Of a stretch of DNA of 64,000 bases, positions 17,753 through 26,520 are shown piece by piece (position 1 is the stretch's first letter; each line of letters starts with the position of its first letter). Where the stretch lies: NCBI GenBank assembly GCA_002292815.1, contig DBBX01000007.1, forward strand, positions 62,001 to 126,000, read 5' to 3'. The position numbers and the translations under genes were made by a program. Under the pieces are notes generated by a model, which was not told the DNA's origin, did no database searches, and saw only the letters and a list, made by a program, of their open reading frames with translations. Origin of the DNA: Thiotrichaceae bacterium UBA973 (GTDB lineage: Bacteria; Pseudomonadota; Gammaproteobacteria; Eutrophobiales; Eutrophobiaceae).

Positions 17753-18259
17753 GTGATTAAAATTGTATTAAAAATACTCCTGATTTCATCCATATCAATT
17801 GGCATTGGCTTATATGCTAACTACCTCATGACTGGCGATTTGCCAAATTTAGTTTTACACAAATCTAACATGCCTGTCCCAGGTCTTTCCAAGATATCTG
17901 AATCAGTGACAAAACTGTTCGATTTTAGTGGAGAAGGGTCATCTGATTCAAAATATTTATATAAATGGCGTAACGCGAAAGGCATCATTCACTATACAAG
18001 TGAAAAACCTGCCGCTGATATTGAAGTTGAAACAATTGAATTGAGCAGAGATACGAATATCGTTCCGGCTGTTTCTGAAGCAAGCATAAAGCAGAATGAT
18101 TCGCATAAACCATCACCAGAAACACGCAATTTAGATGTCTCAGCAGTAAATCACTACTCGCCACAGGGTATTGAGCAACTTTTTGATCAAGCAAATAACG
18201 TTAAAGATATAGTCAATGAACACTATGAACAACAAAACTCATCATCAAAACAGCAATAA
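17753..18259 (+). CDS. DUF4124 domain protein with N-terminal membrane anchor
   Basis: A 168-aa protein beginning at GTG. It has an uncleaved-looking hydrophobic segment (LKILLISSISIGIGLYANYLM), then at about residues 64-85 the DUF4124 signature YLYKWRNAKGIIHYTSEKP, in which an aromatic-rich strand pair is followed by PA. Such proteins are periplasmic, small and common in gammaproteobacteria, with unknown function. The tail is polar and Ser/Gln-rich. It stands alone between the divergent TPR gene and hemN; 304 bp follow before hemN, mostly featureless until the FNR promoter. Confidence 0.75.
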   Translation: MIKIVLKILLISSISIGIGLYANYLMTGDLPNLVLHKSNMPVPGLSKISESVTKLFDFSGEGSSDSKYLYKWRNAKGIIHYTSEKPAADIEVETIELSRDTNIVPAVSEASIKQNDSHKPSPETRNLDVSAVNHYSPQGIEQLFDQANNVKDIVNEHYEQQNSSSKQQ

Positions 18260-18490
18260 AACATCATTTTGATCGTCTGAAAGTTGTGCGAAGCTCATTT
18301 GGACACACCATTTTATGGTTCTGGTTTTTGCTTAAATTTACAATACAGAATTCGATATCAAATGCATCGAGATATTATTCTTCGCCCGCTCTAATTGAAA
18401 AAGTCAGTTTCTATAAATAAACAGGTCTGATGCTTCGCATTAAACTCATCATAGTCACCCATCACTTAAATTTACACATTTTTCCAGGCC

Positions 18491-18531
18491 TTGATCCAGA
18501 TCAAGGCATTTAAAAAAAATAGACGTAATCT
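18491..18531 (+). promoter_or_regulatory. FNR/ANR-type promoter of hemN
   Basis: TTGAT-CCAG-ATCAA (18491-18504) is a perfect FNR consensus site. A -10-like TAATCT (18526-18531) starts 28.5 bp from its centre, the class II spacing, and the transcript would begin about 25 nt before hemN. FNR/ANR control of hemN is established in gammaproteobacteria such as Pseudomonas. The rest of the 18260-18563 gap shows no coding features. Confidence 0.85.
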
Positions 18532-18536
18532 TACGT
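18523..18536. promoter_or_regulatory. Palindrome over the hemN -10 element
   Basis: ACGTAA-TC-TTACGT is a perfect 6-bp inverted repeat with a 2-bp centre and it covers the proposed -10 of hemN. A protein bound here would block RNA polymerase, so it may be a repressor operator adding a second input to oxygen control. The cognate regulator is not known to me. Confidence 0.4.
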
Positions 18537-18563
18537 GCATTGTCAATTCACTTGGGTTAAGCA

Positions 18564-19955
18564 TTGAAACAATCCATCATTTTTAATAAAGAATTAATTA
18601 ATCGATATAATCAGTTAGGACCTAGATATACATCCTATCCTGGTGCAAGCCAATTCAATGAAGAGTTTGGAATCAAGGATTATTATCAGGTTGTTAAAGA
18701 TTCTAATGAAGATTTATTACCCAAACCGTTATCAATATACATACACTTGCCTTTTTGTAATACGGTCTGTTTTTATTGTGCCTGTAATAAAATTATAACT
18801 GCAAATCGCAGTCGCACTATCCCTTACCTAGAAGATCTTCATAAAGAAATCAATCTACAAGGCCCTCTTTTTGATAATGATCGAATCGTAGACCAGCTTC
18901 ATTGGGGAGGTGGAACACCGACTTTTATATCACATGGCCAAATGTCTGATTTGATGTGTGTGATAAAGAAGAATTTTACTTTACTCGATGATGACACAGG
19001 CGAATATTCTATTGAAATCGACCCGAGAGAAGTAAAAACAGAAACAATACATCTGTTAAGAAACCTCGGTTTTAATAGAATGAGTATTGGCGTGCAGGAT
19101 TTTGACCCTCAGGTACAAAACGCAGTAAATCGAAATCAGTCCTATGAGCAAACAAGCAATGTTTTTAATGAAGCTAGAAAGCTTGGGTTTCATTCAATCA
19201 ACATAGACTTGATATACGGACTGCCAAAACAAACACCGCGTACTTTTTGCAACACCATCAACAAAATCATTGAAATGAGACCTGATCGTATTGCAGTATA
19301 TAATTACGCTCATCTTCCCCATTTATTTAAAACACAGCGACAAATAAAAGATGAAGACCTGCCAGGTCCTGGTGAAAAGCTTGAGATACTTGGTGAAACA
19401 ATCCAATCACTACAAGACGCAGGCTATGTTTATATCGGCATGGATCATTTTGCAAAGCCTGATGATGAATTAGCTATTGCACAACGTAAAGGAAATTTAT
19501 ATCGAAACTTTCAAGGGTACTCTACTAATGCTAGCTGTGATGTCATTGGATTTGGTATTACTGCTATTAGTAAAATAAGCAATTCATACTCACAAAATAT
19601 TCGTACGTTAGAGGAATATCATAGTGCCTTAGAAAAAAATATAACACCCCTGCTTCGCGGATATAAATTAAATGATGATGATGAGCTTAGAAGAGAAGTG
19701 ATTTCAAAATTAATTTGTCACTTTCAGATCGAGTTTCGTGAGATTGAAGATTTGTTCAACATAGATTTTTCTGATTATTTCTCAAAAGAAATAAATATAT
19801 TAGCTGATATGCAAAGAGATGAATTATTAATAATAAACGAAGACGCAATTGAAATATTACCTGCAGGCAGGTTTTTGATAAGAAATATCTGTTCTGTTTT
19901 TGACATTTACCTAGACAGAGAAAAAAGCAATAACAACTTCTCTAAAATGATCTAG
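18564..19955 (+). CDS. hemN: Oxygen-independent coproporphyrinogen III dehydrogenase HemN
   Basis: A radical SAM enzyme of 463 aa, the normal length, that oxidatively decarboxylates coproporphyrinogen III to protoporphyrinogen IX in haem synthesis without oxygen. The 4Fe-4S cysteines are C65, C69 and C72 (HLPFCNTVCFYCACNK). GPRYTSYPG near the N-terminus and GLPKQTPRTF are family hallmarks, and the C-terminal HemN domain is present. Translation apparently starts at TTG; no closer ATG exists and the ribosome site is weak. An FNR box with correct spacing lies upstream. The PhyH gene follows after 25 bp. Confidence 0.93.
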   Translation: MKQSIIFNKELINRYNQLGPRYTSYPGASQFNEEFGIKDYYQVVKDSNEDLLPKPLSIYIHLPFCNTVCFYCACNKIITANRSRTIPYLEDLHKEINLQGPLFDNDRIVDQLHWGGGTPTFISHGQMSDLMCVIKKNFTLLDDDTGEYSIEIDPREVKTETIHLLRNLGFNRMSIGVQDFDPQVQNAVNRNQSYEQTSNVFNEARKLGFHSINIDLIYGLPKQTPRTFCNTINKIIEMRPDRIAVYNYAHLPHLFKTQRQIKDEDLPGPGEKLEILGETIQSLQDAGYVYIGMDHFAKPDDELAIAQRKGNLYRNFQGYSTNASCDVIGFGITAISKISNSYSQNIRTLEEYHSALEKNITPLLRGYKLNDDDELRREVISKLICHFQIEFREIEDLFNIDFSDYFSKEINILADMQRDELLIINEDAIEILPAGRFLIRNICSVFDIYLDREKSNNNFSKMI

Positions 19956-19980
19956 GACCATTAGCCGAAGAAATAAACAT

Positions 19981-20739
19981 ATGCTTACCATTCCAAATAT
20001 CAATAAAGAGCAAATCGAACAATTTAAAAAAGATGGCTTTCTAATAATTGAAAATGGTTTTAATCAAAAAGAAACTACTTTGATTGAATCCTGGGCAACA
20101 GAACTCGCCAACATGCCTGAACGGTCTGGCACTCATTGGGTATACCATGAAAAGAGCAAGATTGACCCAGAGATAGAACTCATCAATCGCATAGAAAATA
20201 TTTCTCCATTCCATCAAGGCTTTGCTGAATTAAGTAATGTGCTTAAACATCCTATGGCACAATTATTTGATGAAGAGGCCGCTCTTTTTAAAGAAAAAAT
20301 TAATTTTAAAATGCCAGGCGGTGATGGATTTAAACCACATCAGGACTCACAGGCTGGCTGGCAAGATTATGCCGATTATTTTATTAGTGTGTTAGTTTGC
20401 ATAGATGATGCAACTATAGAAAATGGTTGTTTGCAGATGGTCTCAGGATTTCAAGACCAAGGATTGTATCGAGAATGGGAGCCTCTTACCGATCAAGACA
20501 TGGAAGATATGGAATTCGTACACTACCCCACTAAGCCCGGGGATATTGTTTTTTTTGATTGCTATACACCTCATGCATCTGAACCGAACTTAACGAACTC
20601 AACACGGCGTCTATATTTTGCAACGTATAATAAGTTATCTGAAGGCGAGCATTTAAAGACGTACTATGACGATAAATATAAAAATTTCCCACCTGACATT
20701 GATCGTGAAACTGGCAAGGAATATGTATTTCGAGTTTAG
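19981..20739 (+). CDS. Phytanoyl-CoA dioxygenase (PhyH) family protein
   Basis: A 252-aa Fe(II)/2-oxoglutarate dioxygenase. The iron ligands are seen as HQD in FKPHQDSQAGW (about residue 120) and the distal His in YTPHASEPN; the 2OG-binding Arg is probably in STRRLYFATYN. The N-terminus EQFKKDGFLIIENGF is classic for PhyH proteins. These enzymes hydroxylate varied small molecules (fatty acyl-CoAs, ectoine, natural products); the substrate here is unknown. It lies 25 bp after hemN, so it may share the anaerobic promoter, which would be odd for an oxygen-requiring enzyme. Confidence 0.85.
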   Translation: MLTIPNINKEQIEQFKKDGFLIIENGFNQKETTLIESWATELANMPERSGTHWVYHEKSKIDPEIELINRIENISPFHQGFAELSNVLKHPMAQLFDEEAALFKEKINFKMPGGDGFKPHQDSQAGWQDYADYFISVLVCIDDATIENGCLQMVSGFQDQGLYREWEPLTDQDMEDMEFVHYPTKPGDIVFFDCYTPHASEPNLTNSTRRLYFATYNKLSEGEHLKTYYDDKYKNFPPDIDRETGKEYVFRV

Positions 20740-20791
20740 TTTAATTAATCACTATAGTTATATATTCAGCTAAAAGCGCAAAATTAAGCCC

Positions 20792-21280
20792 TTGCGTCAA
20801 AACCATTCCAGGGACTATTCATTTTCTCTGGTAATAAAAGTCAGGAGACAACTGATAAAACTTATAATAAATAGTAACGATCGGTTTTTATCGAGTTTAT
20901 TCCCAGATAAACCTCGAGACTTGCCTTTCCGTTTAAGCATACGCGTCTTAAGCCGCGCACTGCATATTCTCGCTGCCGGCGTTTTGCTAGGCGGACATAT
21001 ATTCAATCAAACAGAAGCCATTTTAGAACCTTGGTTATGGACTACAGTGGCCACAGGCATCATCATCCTAATAACTGATCTCCATTCAAGTTTAGCCATA
21101 TTGTTTGAAGTTAGAGGTATGGCAATATTATTTAAAATAATTTTATTACTATTAATACCCCTGTTTTGGGAAGAACGTATCAGTCTTTTGGTTTGCGTAT
21201 TGCTTATAGGAGCCATTAGCAGCCATTTACCAAAACGATACCGCCATAAATCATTTATCATCATTGAGCATAATCGTTAA
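20792..21280 (+). CDS. Hypothetical integral membrane protein (162 aa)
   Basis: No family name assigned. After a 50-residue basic cytosolic N-terminus there are about four hydrophobic spans (LHILAAGVLLGGHIF, LWTTVATGIIILITDLH, MAILFKIILLLLIPLF, LLVCVLLIGAISSHL) and a His/Lys-rich tail SHLPKRYRHKS. Histidines in or near the spans could bind haem or metal, but this is speculation. The frame begins at TTG with no ATG nearby, so the exact start is unsure. It follows the PhyH gene by 52 bp in the same direction and may belong to the hemN transcript. Confidence 0.6.
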   Translation: MRQNHSRDYSFSLVIKVRRQLIKLIINSNDRFLSSLFPDKPRDLPFRLSIRVLSRALHILAAGVLLGGHIFNQTEAILEPWLWTTVATGIIILITDLHSSLAILFEVRGMAILFKIILLLLIPLFWEERISLLVCVLLIGAISSHLPKRYRHKSFIIIEHNR

Positions 21281-21459
21281 AGCAAAAAAACCTATCTAGG
21301 CATCAATTACGCAGAAATATTATCGCTCTATTAGATAAAGAAAAAAAATTTAAGGACTAAGAGTACACCATGTAAGAGTGTGAAATCGTGAATACATAGA
21401 TAACTAGTAATAGTCACCAAGTACTCATGTTTCATATGATTTGTTCAAGCATAAGATTA

Positions 21460-21490
21460 ATAAAAAAGGGACTGATTACCATATCAGTCG
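21460..21490 (-). terminator. Terminator after katG
   Basis: GACTGAT (21470-21476) and ATCAGTC (21483-21489) form a perfect 7-bp stem. Reading on the minus strand it is followed by CCCTTTTTTA, a T tract, and it sits 60 bp beyond the katG stop. A second inverted repeat (GAAAGCT...AGCTTTC, about 21504-21527) lies closer to the gene. Nothing else is seen between 21281 and 21549. Confidence 0.65.
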
Positions 21491-21549
21491 CTTTCTATTT
21501 TTATGAAAGCTACGTTTCAGAAGCTTTCAAACACCTTTTCCATCTAGTT

Positions 21550-23784
21550 CTAAAGTAGATCAAAACGGTCGAGATTCATTACCTTAGTCCAGGCAGCAGC
21601 AAAGTCTTGCACAAACTTTTTATCTGCGTCGTCAGATGCATAGACTTCCGCCAAGGCACGTAGCTCGGAGTTAGATCCAAAGATAAGGTCAACCGGTGTT
21701 GCCGTCCATCTCAGCTTGCCTGTCGCACGATCTTTGCCTTCGTAGATACCTTCTGACTTGGACTTCGTCCACACAGTAGACATATCAAGCAGGTTAACGA
21801 AGAAATCGTTGCTTAAGGTACCCGCTTTGTCTGTGAATACACCCTGTTTGGTTTGTCCGGTATTGGCATTCAATACACGCATGCCGCCAACCAGTACCGT
21901 CATTTCCGGTGCCGTCAGGGTCAACAGGTCCGCTTTTTCAACCAACATATCTGCTGGTGAACCGTAGCTCATGCCAGTGTGGTAATTACGGAAACCGTCT
22001 GCATTAGGTTCCAGCCATGCAAAAGATTTCACGTCGGTTTGTTCTTGTGACGCATCGGTACGGCCGGGTTTGAATGGAATTTCAAGGCTGTGACCAGCCT
22101 TCTTCGCTGCTTGTTCTACAGCAGCATTTCCACCGACAACAATCACGTCAGCCAGAGAGACTTTCTTTCCACCAGACAACGATTTGTTGAAGTCCTGTTG
22201 AACCTTTTTCAGAGTATTTAACGACTTGGCCAGTTCTTTAGGATTATTGACTGCCCAATCCTTCTGCGGTGCGAGACGAACACGTGCACCATTGGCACCA
22301 CCGCGCATATCAGAACCACGGAAGGTCGAAGCTGAGGCCCAGGCGGTTCTAACCAATTCAGGAATGCTTAGACCCGACTTAAGAATCAGGGACTCCAGTA
22401 TTTCGGCGTCATCATGACTGATTAACTTGTGATCGACAGCCGGTACCGGGTCTTGCCAAATTAGAACTTCCGCTGGAACTTCTGAACCGACATAACGCGC
22501 ACGAGGGCCCAGGTCACGATGTGTCAGTTTGAACCACGCCTTACCAAAAGCAAGATCAAATGCTTTCGGGTTTTTCAGAAATCGCTCGGTAATCTTGCGA
22601 AAACCCGGATCTTTTTTCAATGCCATATCGGTTGTGAACATGATCGGTGCATGTCGTTTACCCTCGATATGGGCATCCGGTACCAAGCTTGCCGCTGATT
22701 CATCCGTTGGAATCCATTGCGTTGCACCAGCAGGGCTCTTTGTTTGTTTCCACTCAAATCTCATCAGATTATCGAGGTATAGAATAGACCACGCGGTTGG
22801 TGTCGAGGTCCAGGCGCCTTCCAGACCACTGGTCATAGTGTCTTCAGCATTGCCTTTACCACACTTGTTCTTCCAACCGAAACCTTGTTCTTCGACAGCA
22901 GCAGCAGCAGGCTCGGGACCGACACAATCACCGGTCTTGGCACCATGCGCCTTACCTAAGGTGTGTCCACCTGCGACCAATGCCACTATTTCTTCATCGT
23001 TCATCGCCATGCGGCCAAACGATAGGCGCATATGTTCAGCGGCAGCGAGTGGATCGTGACTGCCGCCAGGACCTTCCGGATTGACATAGATCAAACCCAT
23101 CTGCACGGCAGCCAGCGGTGATTCCATTTTTTTATCTTTGAAACGCTTATCGGCAGCAAGCCATTTTCTTTCTGCACCCCAGTACACCAGGTCTGCTTCC
23201 CAATCGTCTGCACGGCCACCGGCAAAGCCAAAAGTTTCAAAACCCATGGATTCCAGCGCGACATTACCCGCTAGAATTATCAGATCACCCCAGGAAACAT
23301 TGCGACCGTATTTTTGTTTGATCGGCCACAATAATCGACGTGCTTTATCAAGGTTGGCATTATCAGGCCAGCTGTTCTGTGGTTCGAGACGTGTCTGTCC
23401 TCCATCAGCGCCACCACGACCATCCATCGTGCGGTAGGTACCAGAAGCGTGCCACGCTGAACGGATCATTAAACCACCATAGTGACCCCAATCAGCAGGC
23501 CACCAGTCTTGAGATGTGGTCAATGTTTTTTCAATATCATTCTTAAGTTCCTTTAGATCGACACTTTCGAATGCCTTGGCGTAGTCAAACTCGTCACCAT
23601 AAGGGTTAGACGCAGGATCATGCGCACGTAGTTGATCAAGGTTGAGTTTTTCCGGCCACCAATCTTGATTTGTCATTCCATTTTCTTGAGCCGTCGCAAG
23701 ATTGATGGAAAATACCGTTGATAATCCGAGAATAAGTACGGCAATTCCAATCATTGTCATTAGATTTATTGTATTTTTAAGCAT
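21550..23784 (-). CDS. katG: Exported catalase-peroxidase KatG
   Basis: A bifunctional haem catalase-peroxidase of 744 aa with the duplicated two-domain KatG structure. Distal residues are in MIRSAWHASGTYR, the proximal His in ALVAGGHTLGKAHG; the Tyr and Met of the Met-Tyr-Trp adduct lie in GLIYVNPEGPGG and LTAPEMTVLVGG. The start at 23784 is fixed by a strong GAGGAGGT ribosome site. The N-terminus is a signal peptide (MIGIAVLILGLSTVF, likely cleaved near ATA-QE), so the enzyme is probably periplasmic, unlike most KatG. Its base composition looks richer in G+C than its neighbours, which fits transfer or strong expression selection. Confidence 0.95.
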   Translation of the reverse strand: MLKNTINLMTMIGIAVLILGLSTVFSINLATAQENGMTNQDWWPEKLNLDQLRAHDPASNPYGDEFDYAKAFESVDLKELKNDIEKTLTTSQDWWPADWGHYGGLMIRSAWHASGTYRTMDGRGGADGGQTRLEPQNSWPDNANLDKARRLLWPIKQKYGRNVSWGDLIILAGNVALESMGFETFGFAGGRADDWEADLVYWGAERKWLAADKRFKDKKMESPLAAVQMGLIYVNPEGPGGSHDPLAAAEHMRLSFGRMAMNDEEIVALVAGGHTLGKAHGAKTGDCVGPEPAAAAVEEQGFGWKNKCGKGNAEDTMTSGLEGAWTSTPTAWSILYLDNLMRFEWKQTKSPAGATQWIPTDESAASLVPDAHIEGKRHAPIMFTTDMALKKDPGFRKITERFLKNPKAFDLAFGKAWFKLTHRDLGPRARYVGSEVPAEVLIWQDPVPAVDHKLISHDDAEILESLILKSGLSIPELVRTAWASASTFRGSDMRGGANGARVRLAPQKDWAVNNPKELAKSLNTLKKVQQDFNKSLSGGKKVSLADVIVVGGNAAVEQAAKKAGHSLEIPFKPGRTDASQEQTDVKSFAWLEPNADGFRNYHTGMSYGSPADMLVEKADLLTLTAPEMTVLVGGMRVLNANTGQTKQGVFTDKAGTLSNDFFVNLLDMSTVWTKSKSEGIYEGKDRATGKLRWTATPVDLIFGSNSELRALAEVYASDDADKKFVQDFAAAWTKVMNLDRFDLL

Positions 23785-23788
23785 ATTT

Positions 23789-23796
23789 ACCTCCTC
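23789..23796 (-). promoter_or_regulatory. Strong ribosome binding site of katG
   Basis: On the minus strand GAGGAGGT lies 4 bases before the ATG at 23784-23782. It decides between this start and an upstream in-frame ATG at 23832, which has no comparable site, and so places the signal peptide at the very N-terminus. Confidence 0.8.
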
Positions 23797-23832
23797 ATAA
23801 TTAATTTGTAATCGTGAGTTAGCAGAAAACAT

Positions 23833-24392
23833 ACTAACAATTAGAATGAGTCTAATTCTTAATTGATATTGTGCTAATAGCTATTATTAGTCTTGATTTT
23901 AAGATTGTAGTATCCAAAATTGCTGTAGTTAATTTACGTGGTCTCCTAGATGATTTGGTTGAATGCAAACATAAATATGGTTCATATAAACCAGATTCAG
24001 TTTGCCCATACAAACATGTATGAGTAAAAAAGAGTCTAACGCTATTAAGACTTTGACCTGTTCTGGTTTAAGGGTTCTATTAACTAATTTAGGGGGAGAA
24101 TGTAATTCTTTTCTTTATAAATTTGGGGATACAACTAAATGGCGGCAAGTTAAATTAGAATTGTGCTAGTCAGTTATGTGTTTTAAACAAGTAAACTCAC
24201 TTTGTAATTGGGAAAGGTGACAATATAAGATTCTTACCTGGATATATATCCTAAATTATTTAATTTATTTTACATTTTAAAAAAAACGCATTAATACTTC
24301 CAAACAATATAACGATATTGATCTCACTAACTGGTAATGTATTCTACAAAGGATTTTTCTAACAACTTTTATATACCTTTAAAATACATCTT
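23833..24392. other. AT-rich intergenic region with paired inverted repeats
   Basis: About 560 bp between divergent katG and ccmA. Near katG there are two inverted repeats of the same 6-5-6 layout: ATTAGA-ATGAG-TCTAAT (23840-23856) and CTAATA-GCTAT-TATTAG (23874-23890); they could be operators for a peroxide regulator, though they do not clearly match OxyR or PerR. A 49-codon frame runs from ATG 24020 to TAG 24169 (MSKKESNAIK...) with no recognisable family; I do not call it a gene. The remainder is AT-rich with no clear feature. Confidence 0.35.
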
Positions 24393-25034
24393 ATGTTCTC
24401 CACTACTGTCAGTGACAACTATCAATTACGTGCTGAAAATCTGATTTACGAGATCAATGACAAGTTAATCATTAATGGTATAAGTTTTTCAGTTACGTCT
24501 GGCGAAATGTTATTTATTGAAGGAAGTAATGGTAGTGGCAAAACCACCTTATTACGTATTCTTTCAGGACTGATGCAAGCTGATGAAGGTAAGATAACTT
24601 GGAACGGCAAAAATATTGAAGAAGATCGTATTGAATTTAATCAACAGCTCACCTATCTCGGGCATAGTACGGGAGTCAAGGCCGAGTTAAGTACATTAGA
24701 AAACATTAATTTCTTTTCTTCACTTTCCGGCTTACCGCAAAAAGAGAATTCTCAATCGGCAATTGAATGGGTCGGTCTAAAAGGGTATGAGAATAGTCCA
24801 GGCAGACATTTATCTTATGGGCAACAACGGCGTATTGCTTTAACTCGATTATTGATGGAACCATCTCAGCTCTGGATCCTTGATGAACCCTTTGCTGGAT
24901 TGGATAAAAAAATGATTGGCGCTTTAGAAAAACGATTCAAAGCTCATGTGGATAATGGCGGTTTACTGGTATTGACAAGTCATCAGCATATTGAGTTAGA
25001 TCAAGTCAATACCACGCGCCTTCAGCTAGGATAA
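24393..25034 (+). CDS. ccmA: Haem exporter ATP-binding protein CcmA
   Basis: A 213-aa ABC ATPase, first gene of the System I cytochrome c maturation cluster. Walker A EGSNGSGKTTLL (about 49-60), signature LSYGQQRR and Walker B WILDEPFAGLD are present; the LSxGQ(Q/R)RR form is typical of CcmA. With CcmB it forms the ATPase that releases holo-CcmE from CcmC. The start is an ATG without a clear Shine-Dalgarno. The ccmB gene begins 7 bp after its stop. Confidence 0.92.
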   Translation: MFSTTVSDNYQLRAENLIYEINDKLIINGISFSVTSGEMLFIEGSNGSGKTTLLRILSGLMQADEGKITWNGKNIEEDRIEFNQQLTYLGHSTGVKAELSTLENINFFSSLSGLPQKENSQSAIEWVGLKGYENSPGRHLSYGQQRRIALTRLLMEPSQLWILDEPFAGLDKKMIGALEKRFKAHVDNGGLLVLTSHQHIELDQVNTTRLQLG

Positions 25035-25041
25035 CAACGTC

Positions 25042-25722
25042 ATGACCCACAGTAATCCTTTCGTCGCCATGCTGTTTCGAGATCTTCGAATTGCCTTTCG
25101 GCAACGTGCAGAGATCATGTTGCCGGTCATTTTTTTTGTTGTTGTTGTTAGTTTATTTCCTTTAGCGATCAGCCCTGATCCCACAGTACTGAAAAGCATA
25201 GGTCCCGGCGTAATCTGGATCGCAGCCTTGTTATCAATTTTATTATCATTACAAAGTTTATTTCGTTCTGATTTTAACGATGGTTCCATGGAGCAAATAT
25301 TATTGAGTCCATTCCCGGGGTCATTATTGATGTTGGCGCGAATTATCGCGCAGTGGTGTGTAACCGGCTTACCATTGATCATTATTTCACCGTTGTTAGG
25401 ACTACTTTTACACCTTGATGCACATGTTATCTGGGTTCTTTTCATTTCATTATTGTTGGGCGTGCCCTATTTGAATATGGTTGGTGCCATTGGTGTCGCA
25501 TTAACTATTGGTCTAAGACAAGCAGGAGCATTATTGTCATTACTGGTTTTACCTTTATATGTGCCGGTATTAATCTTTGGTAGTAATGCTGTCATCTCGG
25601 CAGCGAACCATTTGCCTTATAATGGTCAATTGTTATGGTTGGCTGCGTTATTAGTCATTGCGACAACGCTGAGCCCCTTTGTGATTAGTTCAGCCCTTAG
25701 AGTATCCTGTAGTTATAGATAA
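25042..25722 (+). CDS. ccmB: Haem exporter permease CcmB
   Basis: A 226-aa membrane protein with six hydrophobic spans. RDLRIAFRQRAEIMLPVIFFVVVVSLFPLAI at the start, the FNDGSMEQILLSPFP loop (about 78-92) and PLYVPVLIFGSNAV are family hallmarks. It is the membrane partner of CcmA. It lies between ccmA (7 bp) and ccmC (42 bp). Confidence 0.93.
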   Translation: MTHSNPFVAMLFRDLRIAFRQRAEIMLPVIFFVVVVSLFPLAISPDPTVLKSIGPGVIWIAALLSILLSLQSLFRSDFNDGSMEQILLSPFPGSLLMLARIIAQWCVTGLPLIIISPLLGLLLHLDAHVIWVLFISLLLGVPYLNMVGAIGVALTIGLRQAGALLSLLVLPLYVPVLIFGSNAVISAANHLPYNGQLLWLAALLVIATTLSPFVISSALRVSCSYR

Positions 25723-25764
25723 ATTAATGAATTCACTATTAAACACCGGAGTATTGAATAGAGC

Positions 25765-26520
25765 ATGTCTGTAAAAGATAAAGTTTGGTTGTGGTTCCAT
25801 CGCATGGCATCACCAGCTTATTTCTATAATCTGGCCGGACAACTTTTACCCTGGTCTATCGTCGCCACAACAACATTAATGTTAATTGGTTTGATTGGTG
25901 GACTGGTATTTGCCCCTGCCGACTATCAACAAGGCGATGGCTTCAGAATAATTTATGTACATGTTCCGTCTGCATGGATGTCAATGTTCGTTTATATGGT
26001 CATGGCAGTAAACAGTGCTATATTCTTAATCTGGCATATTAAATTATCAGACATCGTCGCTCGGTCCAGTGCGGTAATTGGTGCCTCATTTACATTTCTG
26101 GCTTTGATCACTGGATCTATTTGGGGCAAACCAATGTGGGGAACATGGTGGGTATGGGATGCCCGTTTAACATCTGAATTATTATTATTATTTTTATATC
26201 TTGGTTATATCGGCTTACGTTCAGCGATTGATGATCGTCGTGTTGCAGGAAAAGCGGGTTCCATTCTGGCATTAGTCGGCGCTATAAACATTCCTATCAT
26301 TCATTATTCCGTTGTCTGGTGGAATACTTTGCATCAATCGGCAAGCGTTTCTAAGTTTGACAATCCTTCAATAGAATTGAATATGTTAATCCCCTTATTA
26401 TCTATGGCACTTGCCTTTAAATTATTTTACCTCTGCATACTATTAATTAATTCTCGTTCTGAATTACTGGAACAGGAAAAACGCAGCCAATGGGTAAAAG
26501 AACTGGTGACTTCATCATGA
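25765..26520 (+). CDS. ccmC: Haem handling protein CcmC
   Basis: A 251-aa six-span membrane protein that loads haem onto CcmE in the periplasm. The tryptophan-rich haem-handling motif WGTWWVWDARLTSELLL is present at about residues 126-142, flanked by the two conserved histidines (IYVHVPSAWMSM and IIHYSVVWWNTLHQ). Its stop overlaps the ccmD start in ATGA, so the two are coupled. Confidence 0.95.
   Translation: MSVKDKVWLWFHRMASPAYFYNLAGQLLPWSIVATTTLMLIGLIGGLVFAPADYQQGDGFRIIYVHVPSAWMSMFVYMVMAVNSAIFLIWHIKLSDIVARSSAVIGASFTFLALITGSIWGKPMWGTWWVWDARLTSELLLLFLYLGYIGLRSAIDDRRVAGKAGSILALVGAINIPIIHYSVVWWNTLHQSASVSKFDNPSIELNMLIPLLSMALAFKLFYLCILLINSRSELLEQEKRSQWVKELVTSS

Noticed and set aside
22529..23059. 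Long plus-strand frame inside katG
   Set aside because: It is the antisense shadow of the catalase-peroxidase gene, a usual effect of GC-richer coding sequence.
24020..24169. 49-codon frame MSKKESNAIK... upstream of ccmA as a gene
   Set aside because: No ribosome site, no recognisable family, AT-driven composition; reported only within the intergenic note.
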